A DNA stretch of 64,000 nucleotides from Companilactobacillus sp. GTDB taxonomy: Bacteria > Bacillota > Bacilli > Lactobacillales > Lactobacillaceae. This document shows positions 52,628-62,039 of this stretch, piece after piece. Position 1 is the stretch's first letter, and the number at the start of each line of letters is the position of its first letter. The translations under genes were made by a program, and so were the position numbers. The notes beneath the pieces were generated by a model. That model did no database searches. It was not told the origin of the DNA and saw nothing but the letters and a program-made list of their open reading frames with translations. Location: NCBI RefSeq assembly GCF_022484265.1, contig NZ_JAKVLR010000001.1:930001-994000 (forward strand), read 5' to 3'.

Positions 52628-54874
52628 TTATCTAATAGGACATGCTCCACTGGCACAGTCTGATTGATCAACTAAATCTAAGTCTTTCTTATCATGATTG
52701 TCGTTTTCCTTGGCAAATTCTGTTGCTACGTCGCCATGGATCTCGCTTAATTTTTCAAGATATTTAGCCTTGCTGATTGGTTCCTTTGGTGCTTGTTCAA
52801 AGGCGTCTCCACTGTATGGCAACAATGATGTTGACTTGGTGATATGACGATATTGACGCATCAAAGGTGCAATTTCCTTACCTTCTTCAGGTTGGAAAGT
52901 AACTGTACAGCTGACAGCATTATCTGACCAATAAGTTTGCAAGAATGCTTGTGTGGCAAATTGTTCAGCAATTGAGACATTACCAGCTGATGCAAAGTTA
53001 TCTGAATCAGCGTTTTCTGCCTTAACTGGGAACTCAACGCACATTGTATTCTTGGTATAAACATCAGGTTCGATCTTATAACCACATGCCTTCAATGCTG
53101 GAAGCAATGGATCAGTATCTTGGAATCTGATTCTTTGGATCAAGTAGTTTGAATAGTGGAAGTGCATACCTTCTGAAACACCTGCTAATTTAGCAACAGT
53201 ACCAGATGGTTTAACAGTTGTGTGCTTAACTGAAGTATTGCAGTGCAATGTATCTGAGTATTCTTTATCAGCATCAACAACTGATTGATACATGTCTTCA
53301 ACTTCTTTGACAATTTCTGGATCGTAAATAGGTTTCTTGTATGTTTCGCCTGTTTCAGAGTCTACTGCATCTTCAAAGTCAGTTACGACACGGTGGCCAA
53401 AGTTAGTTAAGATCCAGTCTTGGATACCAGACATTGAAACACCAATTCTTCTGTTCTTAGCAATCGCATTACGTGAAACTTCCCAGTCATAAGTGCTGAA
53501 TGTTACACGTTTTGTATATCTAGCTGCTAAAGCAAAAGCTTCTTCCAAGTTCCAGCCTTGTTCGCTAGCAACTTGTGGGAAGATCTCAAATAAGTTGCAA
53601 GGTTCGCCGTTACTTAGAGAAATTTCGCCACAAGGGTTTGTTCCTTCAACTTCTGGATCTGCGTCTTCGTTGTAACCATCAATGATACGACCATAGTGTT
53701 GCGACAAGTCCAGGTTAACGATTCCGGGTTCCCCATTGTGTTGGATTGAATCAGCAATTGGTTGATAGTCGTTAAACATTGAATCAACAGCAACTGAGTT
53801 GTTGGAAGCCCAACGATGATGATAAAGTTTATCTTTATCTTGTTTCATAGTGATGAAGTCTTGGTCTTCAGCACCGCCAAGTGCTAATTCAGCTGAACGA
53901 CGAACGTTACCTGCAACAACCGTCTTACCAATCATGTTGCCGATATCAGTAGCGTCAACTGATGATAACTTTTTGCCAAAGTTGTCGTTCAACAATTCGT
54001 TGATATCTTGGAGCATTTCAATCAATGGAACAGGACCTGAAGCAGTACCGCCAAAGCCCTTGATCTTTTCACCCTTGGCACGAATGTCAGTTATATCAAG
54101 CACGACTTGAGCTGTGTTTTCAGGATTTGTTTCACTAAAGTGGTTATCGATCATAGTAGCGTTACCTACGACCCAGCCTTCACGTGAATCTGGCATTTTA
54201 TAGAAACGTCCAGCGTCAACATCATTGTTAGCTAACCATTCGTCACGGTCAACAGCACCAGCTTTAATTGATTCGTCATAAGATGCACTGTCCTTGCCAA
54301 TCAAAATTGTCAGATCTGTTTTAACATCTACTGCTGGAATCTGTTCGATGTTTGAAGGAACGACTGAAAAACCAACGCCGCCACCTTTCATCAATTGGTC
54401 AAACATGAATGAATATGGCATTGAAACAGCCTTTGTGTCTTTATCCAAATATTCAGGCACGATGCGACTGTCACCATACTTTTGTGGTCTAACAGCGATA
54501 AACCAACAATTATTTAAAGCATCGCCATTTCTGTCTTGGTAAGGTGTACCAGAGATCCAGAGGTTTCTACCAGATGGTGTTGCTGACAATCCGTAAACTA
54601 ATTTGAAGAGGTTCTTAGCCTCATCAACTAATTCGTTGTAATCTTGTGTACTGATTGTCTTAGCTTGCAATCTAGGGTCGAGATTAATGTTTCCTTCGAT
54701 TACACGTTTAACTGTTTCGTCCCAGTTTTCTGTACGTCCTAATTCAGGAATCCAACGTGCATATGTTCTTTTATATGTGACCCAACCGAGTTCACCCCAG
54801 TGTGGTTTAATTTCTTCTTTGACTTGGTCAATAAACTCTTGACTAAGTTCAATTTTTGTTTTGATAATGTCCAT
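52628..54874 (-). CDS. rtpR: Adenosylcobalamin-dependent ribonucleoside-triphosphate reductase (class II)
   Basis: 748 residues from ATG 54874 (GAGGTGAG upstream); a longer ORF would run through the promoter. It matches the monomeric Lactobacillus-type enzyme, which uses B12 to make dNTPs. The active-site segment NPCGEISLSNGEPCNLFE carries the thiyl Cys, and the C-terminal shuttle Cys pair is Cys740-x4-Cys745 (CASGACPIR). Two NrdR boxes overlay its promoter. It is the only ribonucleotide reductase in this window. Confidence 0.96.
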   Translation of the reverse strand: MDIIKTKIELSQEFIDQVKEEIKPHWGELGWVTYKRTYARWIPELGRTENWDETVKRVIEGNINLDPRLQAKTISTQDYNELVDEAKNLFKLVYGLSATPSGRNLWISGTPYQDRNGDALNNCWFIAVRPQKYGDSRIVPEYLDKDTKAVSMPYSFMFDQLMKGGGVGFSVVPSNIEQIPAVDVKTDLTILIGKDSASYDESIKAGAVDRDEWLANNDVDAGRFYKMPDSREGWVVGNATMIDNHFSETNPENTAQVVLDITDIRAKGEKIKGFGGTASGPVPLIEMLQDINELLNDNFGKKLSSVDATDIGNMIGKTVVAGNVRRSAELALGGAEDQDFITMKQDKDKLYHHRWASNNSVAVDSMFNDYQPIADSIQHNGEPGIVNLDLSQHYGRIIDGYNEDADPEVEGTNPCGEISLSNGEPCNLFEIFPQVASEQGWNLEEAFALAARYTKRVTFSTYDWEVSRNAIAKNRRIGVSMSGIQDWILTNFGHRVVTDFEDAVDSETGETYKKPIYDPEIVKEVEDMYQSVVDADKEYSDTLHCNTSVKHTTVKPSGTVAKLAGVSEGMHFHYSNYLIQRIRFQDTDPLLPALKACGYKIEPDVYTKNTMCVEFPVKAENADSDNFASAGNVSIAEQFATQAFLQTYWSDNAVSCTVTFQPEEGKEIAPLMRQYRHITKSTSLLPYSGDAFEQAPKEPISKAKYLEKLSEIHGDVATEFAKENDNHDKKDLDLVDQSDCASGACPIR

Positions 54875-54900
54875 TAAGCTCACCTCAGAAATATTTATAA

Positions 54901-54948
54901 CACTACATATAGTAGCTCTTTTATTTCTGGTTAACAACATATAGTGTT
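54901..54948 (-). promoter_or_regulatory. rtpR promoter with two NrdR boxes
   Basis: Minus-strand -35 TTGTTA (54937-54932) and -10 TACTAT (54914-54909), 17 bp apart. Two NrdR-like boxes, at 54901-54916 (CTACATATAGTAG core) and 54933-54948 (AACAACATATAGTGTT), lie 32 bp apart, about three helical turns, one on the -10 and one on the -35. This is the standard NrdR repressor layout. Confidence 0.82.
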
Positions 54949-55050
54949 AAAAATATTTTTTTGAAATGATGTGAAACAAATTTTTATCACGAGCTTCCGT
55001 CCGCCTGCCGTCTATGTGTGACAGTGTCAAGGAGCAATTTTTTCACAAGC

Positions 55051-55086
55051 AAAATAATGACAATAAAATGAAATTGTCATTATTTT
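55051..55086. repeat. Orphan perfect hairpin
   Basis: 14-bp arms AAAATAATGACAAT / ATTGTCATTATTTT, 8-base loop. It looks like a terminator but has no adjacent gene on either strand. Confidence 0.65.
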
Positions 55087-55221
55087 GTCTTGCATATTGT
55101 TGTATTTAATGCCTGAAAAATTAATACAAATTTGGGTAAACATTCAAACTAGGTTTTAAGCAAAACTAATTTTTGGATAAATAATATTATAAAAAATAAG
55201 AAAAAAGCGAATATCTACCAT

Positions 55222-55237
55222 AACATATATCGTGTTA
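55222..55237. promoter_or_regulatory. Third NrdR-like box
   Basis: AACATATATCGTGTTA resembles the NrdR consensus, 290 bp upstream of the rtpR boxes. No partner box at helical spacing was seen. Confidence 0.4.
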
Positions 55238-55435
55238 TCATTTATTCTGTTGAAAGTTATTTGTAAAACGATTATTTATTTACGTAAATAACCATATTTT
55301 TCAAAATCGCTCTGACAAGCTCTGAGAGTTTGAGTCTAATATCGTTTAAATCTATATTAACCTGACGTTAGATGCGCTTAAATCGGCCAAATTTGACGTC
55401 ACTATCCAAAATTTTGTAACAGTTGGGAGCTTTTT

Positions 55436-55951
55436 ATGAGACACCATCATCCATTATTATTTACCACCGTTTGGTCACTAGTAGTATTTTTCGTTTGTTT
55501 TGGTTCTTTATACATTCGATCACGGTCAGGTGGCTATCCAAAGATCAACGAGATCCAAATTCAAAAAGGCCAAGAGGTCCAGGCAAATGGAATCGATTTT
55601 ACCGTCAAGGATATTCAAACTGACAAAACTGCAACCACTGTTGCAACTAACGTATTGATGCACATCAATCGTTCCCATCACAGTTTCTTGGGAATACAGG
55701 ACCAGAATTACAAGCTCGGCAACAATATGTTTTTAAATATCCCTTACGGACAAAGTAAAACTGCGGAAACTATCACCGACGTCAATGGAAAACATCTTAA
55801 ATTTAAGGATATTCAGAAGAAAAATTTAGATGTCATCGTCCATTTTTATGCTGATCGAGGTACTTATGAACAACGCAATCAGGTACCGGAATTTTCATTT
55901 ATGATCCCTGGCAATAAAAACATTACCAAATACTCCATGAAAATAAGCTAG
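55436..55951 (+). CDS. Membrane-anchored extracellular protein of unknown function
   Basis: 171 residues: short His-rich start, one hydrophobic segment (about 7-28) without a lipobox, then an extracellular domain with a beta-rich look (EIQIQKGQEVQANGIDFTVKDIQ, TVATNVLMHINRS). It resembles small DUF4352-like immunoglobulin-type domains, but that is tentative. GGGAG ribosome site. Monocistronic, ending in a terminator shared with ptsI. Confidence 0.75.
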   Translation: MRHHHPLLFTTVWSLVVFFVCFGSLYIRSRSGGYPKINEIQIQKGQEVQANGIDFTVKDIQTDKTATTVATNVLMHINRSHHSFLGIQDQNYKLGNNMFLNIPYGQSKTAETITDVNGKHLKFKDIQKKNLDVIVHFYADRGTYEQRNQVPEFSFMIPGNKNITKYSMKIS

Positions 55952-55987
55952 AAAAAAAGCCAAGCGAGAAATTCTCGTTTGGCTTTT
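55952..55987. terminator. Bidirectional terminator between the membrane protein gene and ptsI
   Basis: Stem AAAAGCCAAGCGAGA / TCTCGTTTGGCTTTT, three-base loop, with A and T runs. Confidence 0.93.
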
Positions 55988-55996
55988 ATTGTTTAA

Positions 55997-57721
55997 TTAT
56001 TTTTCTAAGTATTCTTCAACTAACTTCTTGTTATCTTCGTTTGTAATGGATTCAGTTACAGCACGTTCTGCTAATTCTTTCAAATCAGCTGTGCTTAACT
56101 TCTTCATTAAACTTCTAACACGAAGAACTGAAGTAGCACTCATTGAGTATTCATCTAGACCCATGCCAAGAAGTAGTGGAACCATAATATTGTCTCCAGC
56201 AGCTTCTCCACACATACCGGCCCATTTACCCTCTTTGTGTGCTGAATCAATAACATGTTTAACCAATCTAAGAATAGATGGGTTATATGGTTGATACAAG
56301 TATGATACTCGATCATTACCTCTATCAGCAGCCATTGTATATTGAATCAAGTCGTTTGTTCCAATACTAAAGAAGTCAACTTCTTTAGCGAATTGGTCAG
56401 CTAATACAGCAGCAGCTGGAACTTCCATCATCATACCTAGTTGGATATCATCAGATACTTTGACGTTGTCAGCAACTAATTTAGCCTTTTCTTCTTCGAA
56501 TACCTTCTTAGCATCACGGAATTCGTTAAGAGTACCAATCATAGGGAACATGATACGTAAGTTACCAAATGCAGAAGCACGTAGTAAGGCACGTAATTGA
56601 GTTCTAAAGATATCTTGTCTATCAAGAGAAATTCTAATAGCACGATATCCTAAGAATGGGTTCATTTCATCAGGAAGTGGTAAGTATGGCAAATGCTTAT
56701 CACCACCGATGTCCATTGTACGGACAACAACTGGCTTGCCTTTCATACCTTCGAGAACTGTCTTGTAAGCTTCAAATTGATCATCTTCAGTTGGAAGTTC
56801 ATCTGAGGCCATGTACAAGAATTCTGTACGGTAAAGTCCAATACCTTCAGCACCGTTATCAATAACACCCTTTAAATCGTCAGGTGTACCGATATTTGCG
56901 GCAACATCGAAATGTTTACCATCAGCTGTAACTGTTGCTTCACCCTTGAGTTTTTCCCATTCTGCTTTTTCAGCAGCAAAGTCTGAAGCTAGTTTTGCAT
57001 AATGCTTTACATCTTCGTCTGAAGGTTTTAGTATGGCAGCACCATTCAAGCCATCAACGATGATCTTGTCACCGTCTTTAGCATCTTTAGTAATTGTGTC
57101 TGTACCAACAACGGCAGGCAACTCAAGCGAACGAGCCATGATGGCTGAGTGAGCTGTACGTCCACCGATATCAGTTACAAATCCCTTAACATATTTCTTG
57201 TTAAGTTGAGCTGTATCACTAGGAGTTAAATCATGAGCAACGATGATAACTTCGTGATCGATCAATGAAGGATTTGGTAATTCTACACCAAGTAAGTGTG
57301 CCATAACACGCTTTGTAACATCGCGCACATCGGCAGCTCTTTCTTGCATGTAGGCATTATCAGTCATACCTTCAAAAATTTGAATGAAGTTATTTGATAC
57401 ATCGCTTAATGCTTGTTCAGCATTAACCTTTTGATCTTTAACTTGTTGTTCAATAGCACCTGTGAACTCTGGATCAGCCAGAATCATCTTGTGAGCATCA
57501 AATACTTGAGCTTCTTCATCACCTAAAGATACTTTGGCAATATCTCTGATCTTCGTAAGTTCTGCATCTGATTTAGCAATGGCATCTTGCAAACGCTTGA
57601 TCTCGGCATCAGCGTCTGTAATGCTCTTCTTGTCAAAAGATAGATCTGGTTGAACTAAAAGGTAAGCTTCCGCAGTGGCAATTCCATCACTGGCTGCGAT
57701 TCCCTTGATAGTTTGAACCAT
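55997..57721 (-). CDS. ptsI: PTS enzyme I
   Basis: 574 residues. Phospho-His191 lies in [13 protein letters not shown]; the C-terminal PEP-binding barrel has [13 protein letters not shown] and the Cys-containing [11 protein letters not shown]. It moves phosphate from PEP to HPr, the first step of all PTS sugar uptake. The ATG overlaps the ptsH TAA by one base, so the pair is translationally coupled. Confidence 0.97.
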   Translation of the reverse strand: MVQTIKGIAASDGIATAEAYLLVQPDLSFDKKSITDADAEIKRLQDAIAKSDAELTKIRDIAKVSLGDEEAQVFDAHKMILADPEFTGAIEQQVKDQKVNAEQALSDVSNNFIQIFEGMTDNAYMQERAADVRDVTKRVMAHLLGVELPNPSLIDHEVIIVAHDLTPSDTAQLNKKYVKGFVTDIGGRTAHSAIMARSLELPAVVGTDTITKDAKDGDKIIVDGLNGAAILKPSDEDVKHYAKLASDFAAEKAEWEKLKGEATVTADGKHFDVAANIGTPDDLKGVIDNGAEGIGLYRTEFLYMASDELPTEDDQFEAYKTVLEGMKGKPVVVRTMDIGGDKHLPYLPLPDEMNPFLGYRAIRISLDRQDIFRTQLRALLRASAFGNLRIMFPMIGTLNEFRDAKKVFEEEKAKLVADNVKVSDDIQLGMMMEVPAAAVLADQFAKEVDFFSIGTNDLIQYTMAADRGNDRVSYLYQPYNPSILRLVKHVIDSAHKEGKWAGMCGEAAGDNIMVPLLLGMGLDEYSMSATSVLRVRSLMKKLSTADLKELAERAVTESITNEDNKKLVEEYLEK

Positions 57722-57987
57722 TATTCAGCAAGTCCTTCCTTTGTCATTGTTTCTGAAATAGCTGAGATAGCGTCGGCAGCGTCGTCACCGTCAGCTGTGA
57801 TTGTAACATCTGATCCTTGGCCAACACCAAGTGACATAACACCCATGATTGACTTAAGGTTTACTGATTTACCATTGAATTCGATGTTGATATCTGAACT
57901 GAATTTACTTGCAGTTTGTACCAACATTGTTGCTGGACGTGCATGAATACCTGTTTCTGCGATAATGTGAAAGTCTTTGTTTTCCAT
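57721..57987 (-). CDS. ptsH: Phosphocarrier protein HPr
   Basis: 88 residues. His15 (GIHARPA) takes phosphate from enzyme I; Ser46 (KSIMGVMSL) is the HPr kinase site that turns HPr into the CcpA co-repressor. Both are intact. First gene of the ptsHI operon, with a leader of about 60 bases. Confidence 0.97.
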   Translation of the reverse strand: MENKDFHIIAETGIHARPATMLVQTASKFSSDINIEFNGKSVNLKSIMGVMSLGVGQGSDVTITADGDDAADAISAISETMTKEGLAE

Positions 57988-58052
57988 AGTTAATACCTCT
58001 TCATATTCTTAAATTCTGTAGATACTCTACAATCTTCAACTTTTAATTTACC

Positions 58053-58058
58053 ATTATA
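58053..58058 (-). promoter_or_regulatory. ptsH -10 box
   Basis: Minus-strand TATAAT at 58058-58053, about 65 bp before the ptsH ATG. No good -35 at the usual distance; an inverted repeat CTCTTA/TAAGAG lies just upstream (58081-58095). Confidence 0.5.
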
Positions 58059-58216
58059 TAACAGCCTTCACAAGTGTTTTCTCTTATTTTAAGAGTGTCT
58101 ATCCCCTTATATGATTGGTCGTACAACGCTTACAGGTTTTGTCATGAAAATCATCATTATGAAAAATTTTTATACACAATATAATAGAAGAAATAAAAAA
58201 ATACGAATTCCAAGCC

Positions 58217-58243
58217 TTAGCACTTGCATACCTCGAGTGCTAA
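58217..58243 (+). promoter_or_regulatory. CIRCE element (HrcA operator) at clpE
   Basis: TTAGCACTT-N9-GAGTGCTAA matches the CIRCE consensus TTAGCACTC-N9-GAGTGCTAA with one mismatch. It covers the -35 and spacer of the clpE promoter. Confidence 0.9.
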
Positions 58244-58252
58244 TTGTATACT
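58224..58252 (+). promoter_or_regulatory. clpE promoter
   Basis: TTGCAT (58224-58229), 17 bp, TATACT (58247-58252). It lies inside the CIRCE element and about 38 bp before the clpE ATG, so HrcA binding would block it. Confidence 0.85.
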
Positions 58253-58289
58253 ACCTGTGTATTCTGAAATAAGGAAAGGTGGGGTGCGA

Positions 58290-60512
58290 ATGCTCTGTCA
58301 GAATTGCCACAAGAATCAGGCAACAATACACTTATATACAAGCGTCAATGGTAAGAGAACTGAAGTCAATCTCTGCCAAGACTGTTATCAGAAACTAAGA
58401 AATCAAGCTAGCGAGGGTATGAATAATATGGCAGAAAATCCATACGGTTTTTCAAGTTTTGAAGACCTCTTCAACGCTATGAATGGCGGTGCTCAGCCAA
58501 ACAATGGTTTTGAGCAACAACAAGGTCCCCAAACGCAAGCCGGTCTTGGCGGTGGCGGTAATCGTGGTCGTCGTCCTGGAAATGGTGTGCTTGACCAATA
58601 CGGAGTAGATTTGACTGCTCAAGCAAAGAAAGGTCAAATCGATCCAGTTATTGGCCGTGATAAAGAAATTAACCGAGTAATTGAAATATTAAATAGAAGA
58701 ACTAAGAACAACCCAGTTCTAATTGGTGAAGCTGGTGTTGGTAAGACAGCTGTCGTTGAAGGTCTTGCACAAAAGATCGTCGACGGAGATGTCCCTGAAA
58801 AATTACAAAACAAACGTGTAATTCGTTTGGATGTTGTCTCATTGGTTCAAGGAACTGGTGTTAGAGGTCAATTCGAACAAAGAATGCAACAATTGATCAC
58901 TGAACTACAAAAGAACCAAGACATTATCCTATTTATTGATGAAATTCACGAAATTGTTGGTGCTGGTAATGCCGAAGGTGGAATGGATGCAGGTAACGTT
59001 TTGAAACCTGCCCTAGCCCGTGGCGATCTTCAATTAGTTGGTGCTACAACCTTGAATGAATATCGGACAATTGAAAAGGACTCAGCTCTGGAACGTCGTT
59101 TACAACCTGTTCAAGTTGAAGAACCTTCAGTTGATGAAACGATTCAAATTCTCAAGGGATTGCAACCTAAGTACGAAGATTATCATCACGTGAAATTCTC
59201 ACCAGATGCTATTAAAGGTGCTGCTGAATTATCAGCAAGATACATCCAAGATAGATTTTTACCAGATAAAGCAATTGACTTGATCGATGAAGCTGGTTCA
59301 AAGAAGAACTTGCAGATCAATCACGTTGATATGTCAGAAATCGATAATAAGATTTCAGATGCAGAAGTTCAAAAACAAGCTGCATTAAGAAATGAAGACT
59401 ATGAAAAGGCTGCCTTTTATCGTGATCAAGTTACAAAGTATCAAGATATGAAGGAAAGTGCTAAGAAAGAACCTGAATCAAACTCAACCGTAACTGAAAA
59501 AGATATTGAAAAAATCGTCGAAGAAAAAACTAATATTCCAGTTGGTGAATTGAAGTCTAATGAACAAGCACAATTGAAGAATCTTGAACCTGATCTAAAG
59601 GCTCACTTGATTGGACAAGATAAAGCTGTCGGCGATGTTGCTAGAGCTATTCGTCGTAACAGAGTTGGTTTCAACAAGTCAGGTCGTCCAATTGGTTCCT
59701 TCCTATTTGTAGGACCTACTGGTGTTGGTAAGACTGAATTAGCAAAACAACTTGCTAAGGAACTCTTCGGTACTGAAGATTCAATGATCAGATTCGATAT
59801 GTCTGAGTACATGGAGAAATACTCAGTTTCTAAGTTGATCGGTTCGCCTCCAGGGTATGTAGGTTACGAAGAAGCTGGACAGTTAACTGAAAAGGTTCGT
59901 CGTAATCCTTACAGTTTGATCTTGTTAGATGAAATTGAAAAAGCTCATCCAGATGTAATGCATATGTTCTTGCAGATTCTTGACGATGGACGTTTAACTG
60001 ATTCACAGGGTAGAACTGTTAGTTTCAAGGATACAATCATCATCATGACTTCAAATGCTGGCCAAGGTAACGAAGCTGAAGCAAATGTTGGTTTTGGTGC
60101 TGAGAGTTCTGGTGAAACGCACTCAGTTATGGATAGATTATCAGATTACTTCAAACCTGAGTTCTTAAACAGATTTGATGGAATCGTTGAATTCAATTCA
60201 TTAACTAAGGCTAACCTAGTTAAGATCGTTGATTTGATGCTTGAAGATACAAATGCATCAATCGCTGATCAAGGATTATCAATTCATGTAACTAAGGACG
60301 CTAAGGAGAAATTAGTTGATCTTGGCTACGATCCTAAGATGGGCGCTCGTCCACTTAGAAGAGTTATTGAAGAACAAATCGAAGATAAGGTCGCTGATTA
60401 CTTCTTGAATAACCCACATACTTCGAAACTTGAAGCTAAGGTAGTTAACGGTGAGATCGTTATCGCAAAGATGGAATCGACTCCGGCTCCTGCCGCTAAA
60501 AAAGAACAATAG
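58290..60512 (+). CDS. clpE: ATP-dependent unfoldase ClpE
   Basis: 740 residues from ATG 58290, behind GGAAAGGTGGGG; the longer ORF would begin inside the CIRCE element. N-terminal zinc finger Cys3/Cys6/Cys29/Cys32, Gly/Gln/Asn-rich linker (about 50-100), first AAA+ module (GEAGVGKT), UVR-like coiled coil (about 360-400), second AAA+ module (GPTGVGKT) and C-terminal D2 domain. It feeds heat-damaged proteins to ClpP. Controlled by HrcA according to the operator; a CtsR box was not seen. Confidence 0.96.
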   Translation: MLCQNCHKNQATIHLYTSVNGKRTEVNLCQDCYQKLRNQASEGMNNMAENPYGFSSFEDLFNAMNGGAQPNNGFEQQQGPQTQAGLGGGGNRGRRPGNGVLDQYGVDLTAQAKKGQIDPVIGRDKEINRVIEILNRRTKNNPVLIGEAGVGKTAVVEGLAQKIVDGDVPEKLQNKRVIRLDVVSLVQGTGVRGQFEQRMQQLITELQKNQDIILFIDEIHEIVGAGNAEGGMDAGNVLKPALARGDLQLVGATTLNEYRTIEKDSALERRLQPVQVEEPSVDETIQILKGLQPKYEDYHHVKFSPDAIKGAAELSARYIQDRFLPDKAIDLIDEAGSKKNLQINHVDMSEIDNKISDAEVQKQAALRNEDYEKAAFYRDQVTKYQDMKESAKKEPESNSTVTEKDIEKIVEEKTNIPVGELKSNEQAQLKNLEPDLKAHLIGQDKAVGDVARAIRRNRVGFNKSGRPIGSFLFVGPTGVGKTELAKQLAKELFGTEDSMIRFDMSEYMEKYSVSKLIGSPPGYVGYEEAGQLTEKVRRNPYSLILLDEIEKAHPDVMHMFLQILDDGRLTDSQGRTVSFKDTIIIMTSNAGQGNEAEANVGFGAESSGETHSVMDRLSDYFKPEFLNRFDGIVEFNSLTKANLVKIVDLMLEDTNASIADQGLSIHVTKDAKEKLVDLGYDPKMGARPLRRVIEEQIEDKVADYFLNNPHTSKLEAKVVNGEIVIAKMESTPAPAAKKEQ

Positions 60513-60559
60513 ACTTTTTAAAAATAATAGGCTTAGACACTTATAATTATTTAGTCTTT

Positions 60560-60593
60560 AAAAAGAGCATCGACATTGGTCGGTGCTCTTTTT
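60560..60593 (+). terminator. Terminator after clpE
   Basis: Stem AAAAAGAGCATCGAC / GTCGGTGCTCTTTTT (one G-U pair), four-base loop, T tail. Confidence 0.93.
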
Positions 60594-60974
60594 GTTTGGT
60601 TTGTTGGGACCCGACTCCAGAAAATATCGATTTTTGGGGTCCGTGACATGTTGGCTCCTATCAATGTTTTCTTCCGCCTGATCTGGTTTAGTTCAAGTTC
60701 CCGAAAACTTCCATGCAGTTGTATTCATTTTTTCGCGGACGCTAAAAATGCCAATTTATAAAAATTAAAGAATAATTCAAATATATTTCGAGTAAGAATT
60801 TTTGTGCAATATCACTTTCTAGTTCAGCATTTATTCAGACCTTTAATTTATTCACCTTTTCTTCAGGTTTTATTTAGAATTTCTTAATGTTCATTACGTT
60901 ACCTTTGAAAGTCTCTAGCCTTTGTCTGGCATATGATAGAATGACCATAATCTAATGCTATAGAAGGGATTATT
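60594..60974. other. Intergenic region between clpE and the MucBP gene
   Basis: No supported gene in 381 bases. A structured patch at about 60607-60646 has GGGACCC pairing with GGGTCC around an inner AAAAT-ATCG-ATTTT hairpin. The last 130 bases are AT-rich and should hold the promoter of the next gene, but I could not place it with confidence. Confidence 0.5.
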
Positions 60975-62000
60975 ATGGGGAAACATAGTCATAAACTGTT
61001 CAGCTCTCATAATAGGAAAAAGTCTATGGAAAACAATTTAATGAATAATAATGTCAAAAAACTTTCTCGCGATGACATTCAGATCGACGTTCACTATATT
61101 GATTCAAATGGGAATAAATTAGCTGAATCCACTACTCTGACTGGTCATTATTTGGATAATTTAAAAATGCCTTGGAAAACTATCCCTGGGTATGTTTTGT
61201 CGTCCATTCAAAACTTCCAACAAACTTTCATCCCTAATTCCGATGGCATCTACTTGATCTACTTTACACAAATGGCTGCACCTGTGATCGTCTATCACCG
61301 TAATACTCAAGGCGAGTTGATCTCTGATCCACAGTATTTAACTGGCGACCTCAACAAGAGCTATCAAGCTGAACCATTGCCTGAAGCCCGCAACTTTTTG
61401 GTCGACTATCCTAAAAACGTCACTGGACGTTTCTCTGATAAAGTCCAAGAATATGAATTCATCTACGATACGATGCAAATGGATGATTACGACATCCCTA
61501 AGAATCTATTTATTCAAACTAACAACAACGTCCCTGTGTACGAACAACCAGCTGGACAGTCTCCATTGAACCAACCTTTGCCATATGACACTACTTGGAG
61601 AGTTTTCAAAGCTGTCAAAGAAAACTACAACGAAGTAGTCTGGTACAACTTAGGTGGAGATATTTGGGTCTCCGATCAAGCTGATATCAAGACATTCACT
61701 ATCAATCATTTTTCAGAGGAACAAAAGTTGCTCGACAATCCACTTGGTGCAAGCGTCGACAACATCAGTTTTACATACTCTGTCATTAACAGCATGGATA
61801 TCAATCGCCCGGTCAAAATTCTTTTTTACGATAATCAAGACATCACGACTTGGGAAACTCCTTATGGCACGATCATCAACACTCGCTATCAAGGTGGCCA
61901 ATCTGTCTATGTCAAAAAATTATTGCAGCTAGACAATAACAGCGTCTGGGCACAATTAGACAACGGAAATTATATTGAAAGTAAATACCTAGATCTATAA
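60975..62000 (+). CDS. MucBP-domain protein without signal peptide
   Basis: 341 residues. After a basic, Asn-rich N-terminus (about 1-35) come two MucBP-like repeats (about 35-97 and 100-165: IDVHYIDSNGNKLAES, VIVYHRNTQGELIS), then two SH3-like/GW-type repeats (about 175-255 and 256-341, with VWYNLGGDIWVSD and VWAQLDNGNYIES). Such modules are common in lactobacillar adhesion and wall-binding proteins, but no signal peptide, lipobox or LPXTG anchor is visible. GAAGGGA ribosome site; monocistronic with terminator. Adhesion is inferred from domains only. Confidence 0.82.
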   Translation: MGKHSHKLFSSHNRKKSMENNLMNNNVKKLSRDDIQIDVHYIDSNGNKLAESTTLTGHYLDNLKMPWKTIPGYVLSSIQNFQQTFIPNSDGIYLIYFTQMAAPVIVYHRNTQGELISDPQYLTGDLNKSYQAEPLPEARNFLVDYPKNVTGRFSDKVQEYEFIYDTMQMDDYDIPKNLFIQTNNNVPVYEQPAGQSPLNQPLPYDTTWRVFKAVKENYNEVVWYNLGGDIWVSDQADIKTFTINHFSEEQKLLDNPLGASVDNISFTYSVINSMDINRPVKILFYDNQDITTWETPYGTIINTRYQGGQSVYVKKLLQLDNNSVWAQLDNGNYIESKYLDL

Positions 62001-62030
62001 AAAAATGGAAGCCTGATGGCTTCCATTTTT
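62001..62030. terminator. Bidirectional terminator
   Basis: Perfect 13-bp stem AAAAATGGAAGCC / GGCTTCCATTTTT with loop TGAT, between converging genes. Confidence 0.94.
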
Positions 62031-62039
62031 ATTTGCATA

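Larger units (their letters stand above)
54949..55435. other. Long intergenic region upstream of rtpR
   Basis: No supported gene in 487 bases. It holds an 11-bp palindrome TGACAGTGTCA (55019-55029), a 14-bp perfect hairpin (55051-55086), a third NrdR-like box (55222-55237) and a 16-bp palindrome TTATTTACGTAAATAA (55276-55291). No cobalamin riboswitch could be recognised. The promoter of the plus-strand gene at 55436 must lie here. Confidence 0.6.

Noticed and set aside
54960..55030. Possible cobalamin riboswitch upstream of rtpR
   Set aside because: A GACACTGTC segment and a GGCAGGCGG stretch looked suggestive, but the order and spacing of the conserved B12-box elements are absent.
58119..58135. 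cre site for CcpA upstream of ptsH
   Set aside because: TGTAAGCGTTGT matches only one half of the consensus; the end of the site does not fit, and its place well upstream of the -10 is uninformative.
58100..58250. CtsR operator at clpE
   Set aside because: No tandem GGTCAAA heptads could be found on either strand; only the CIRCE element is convincing.
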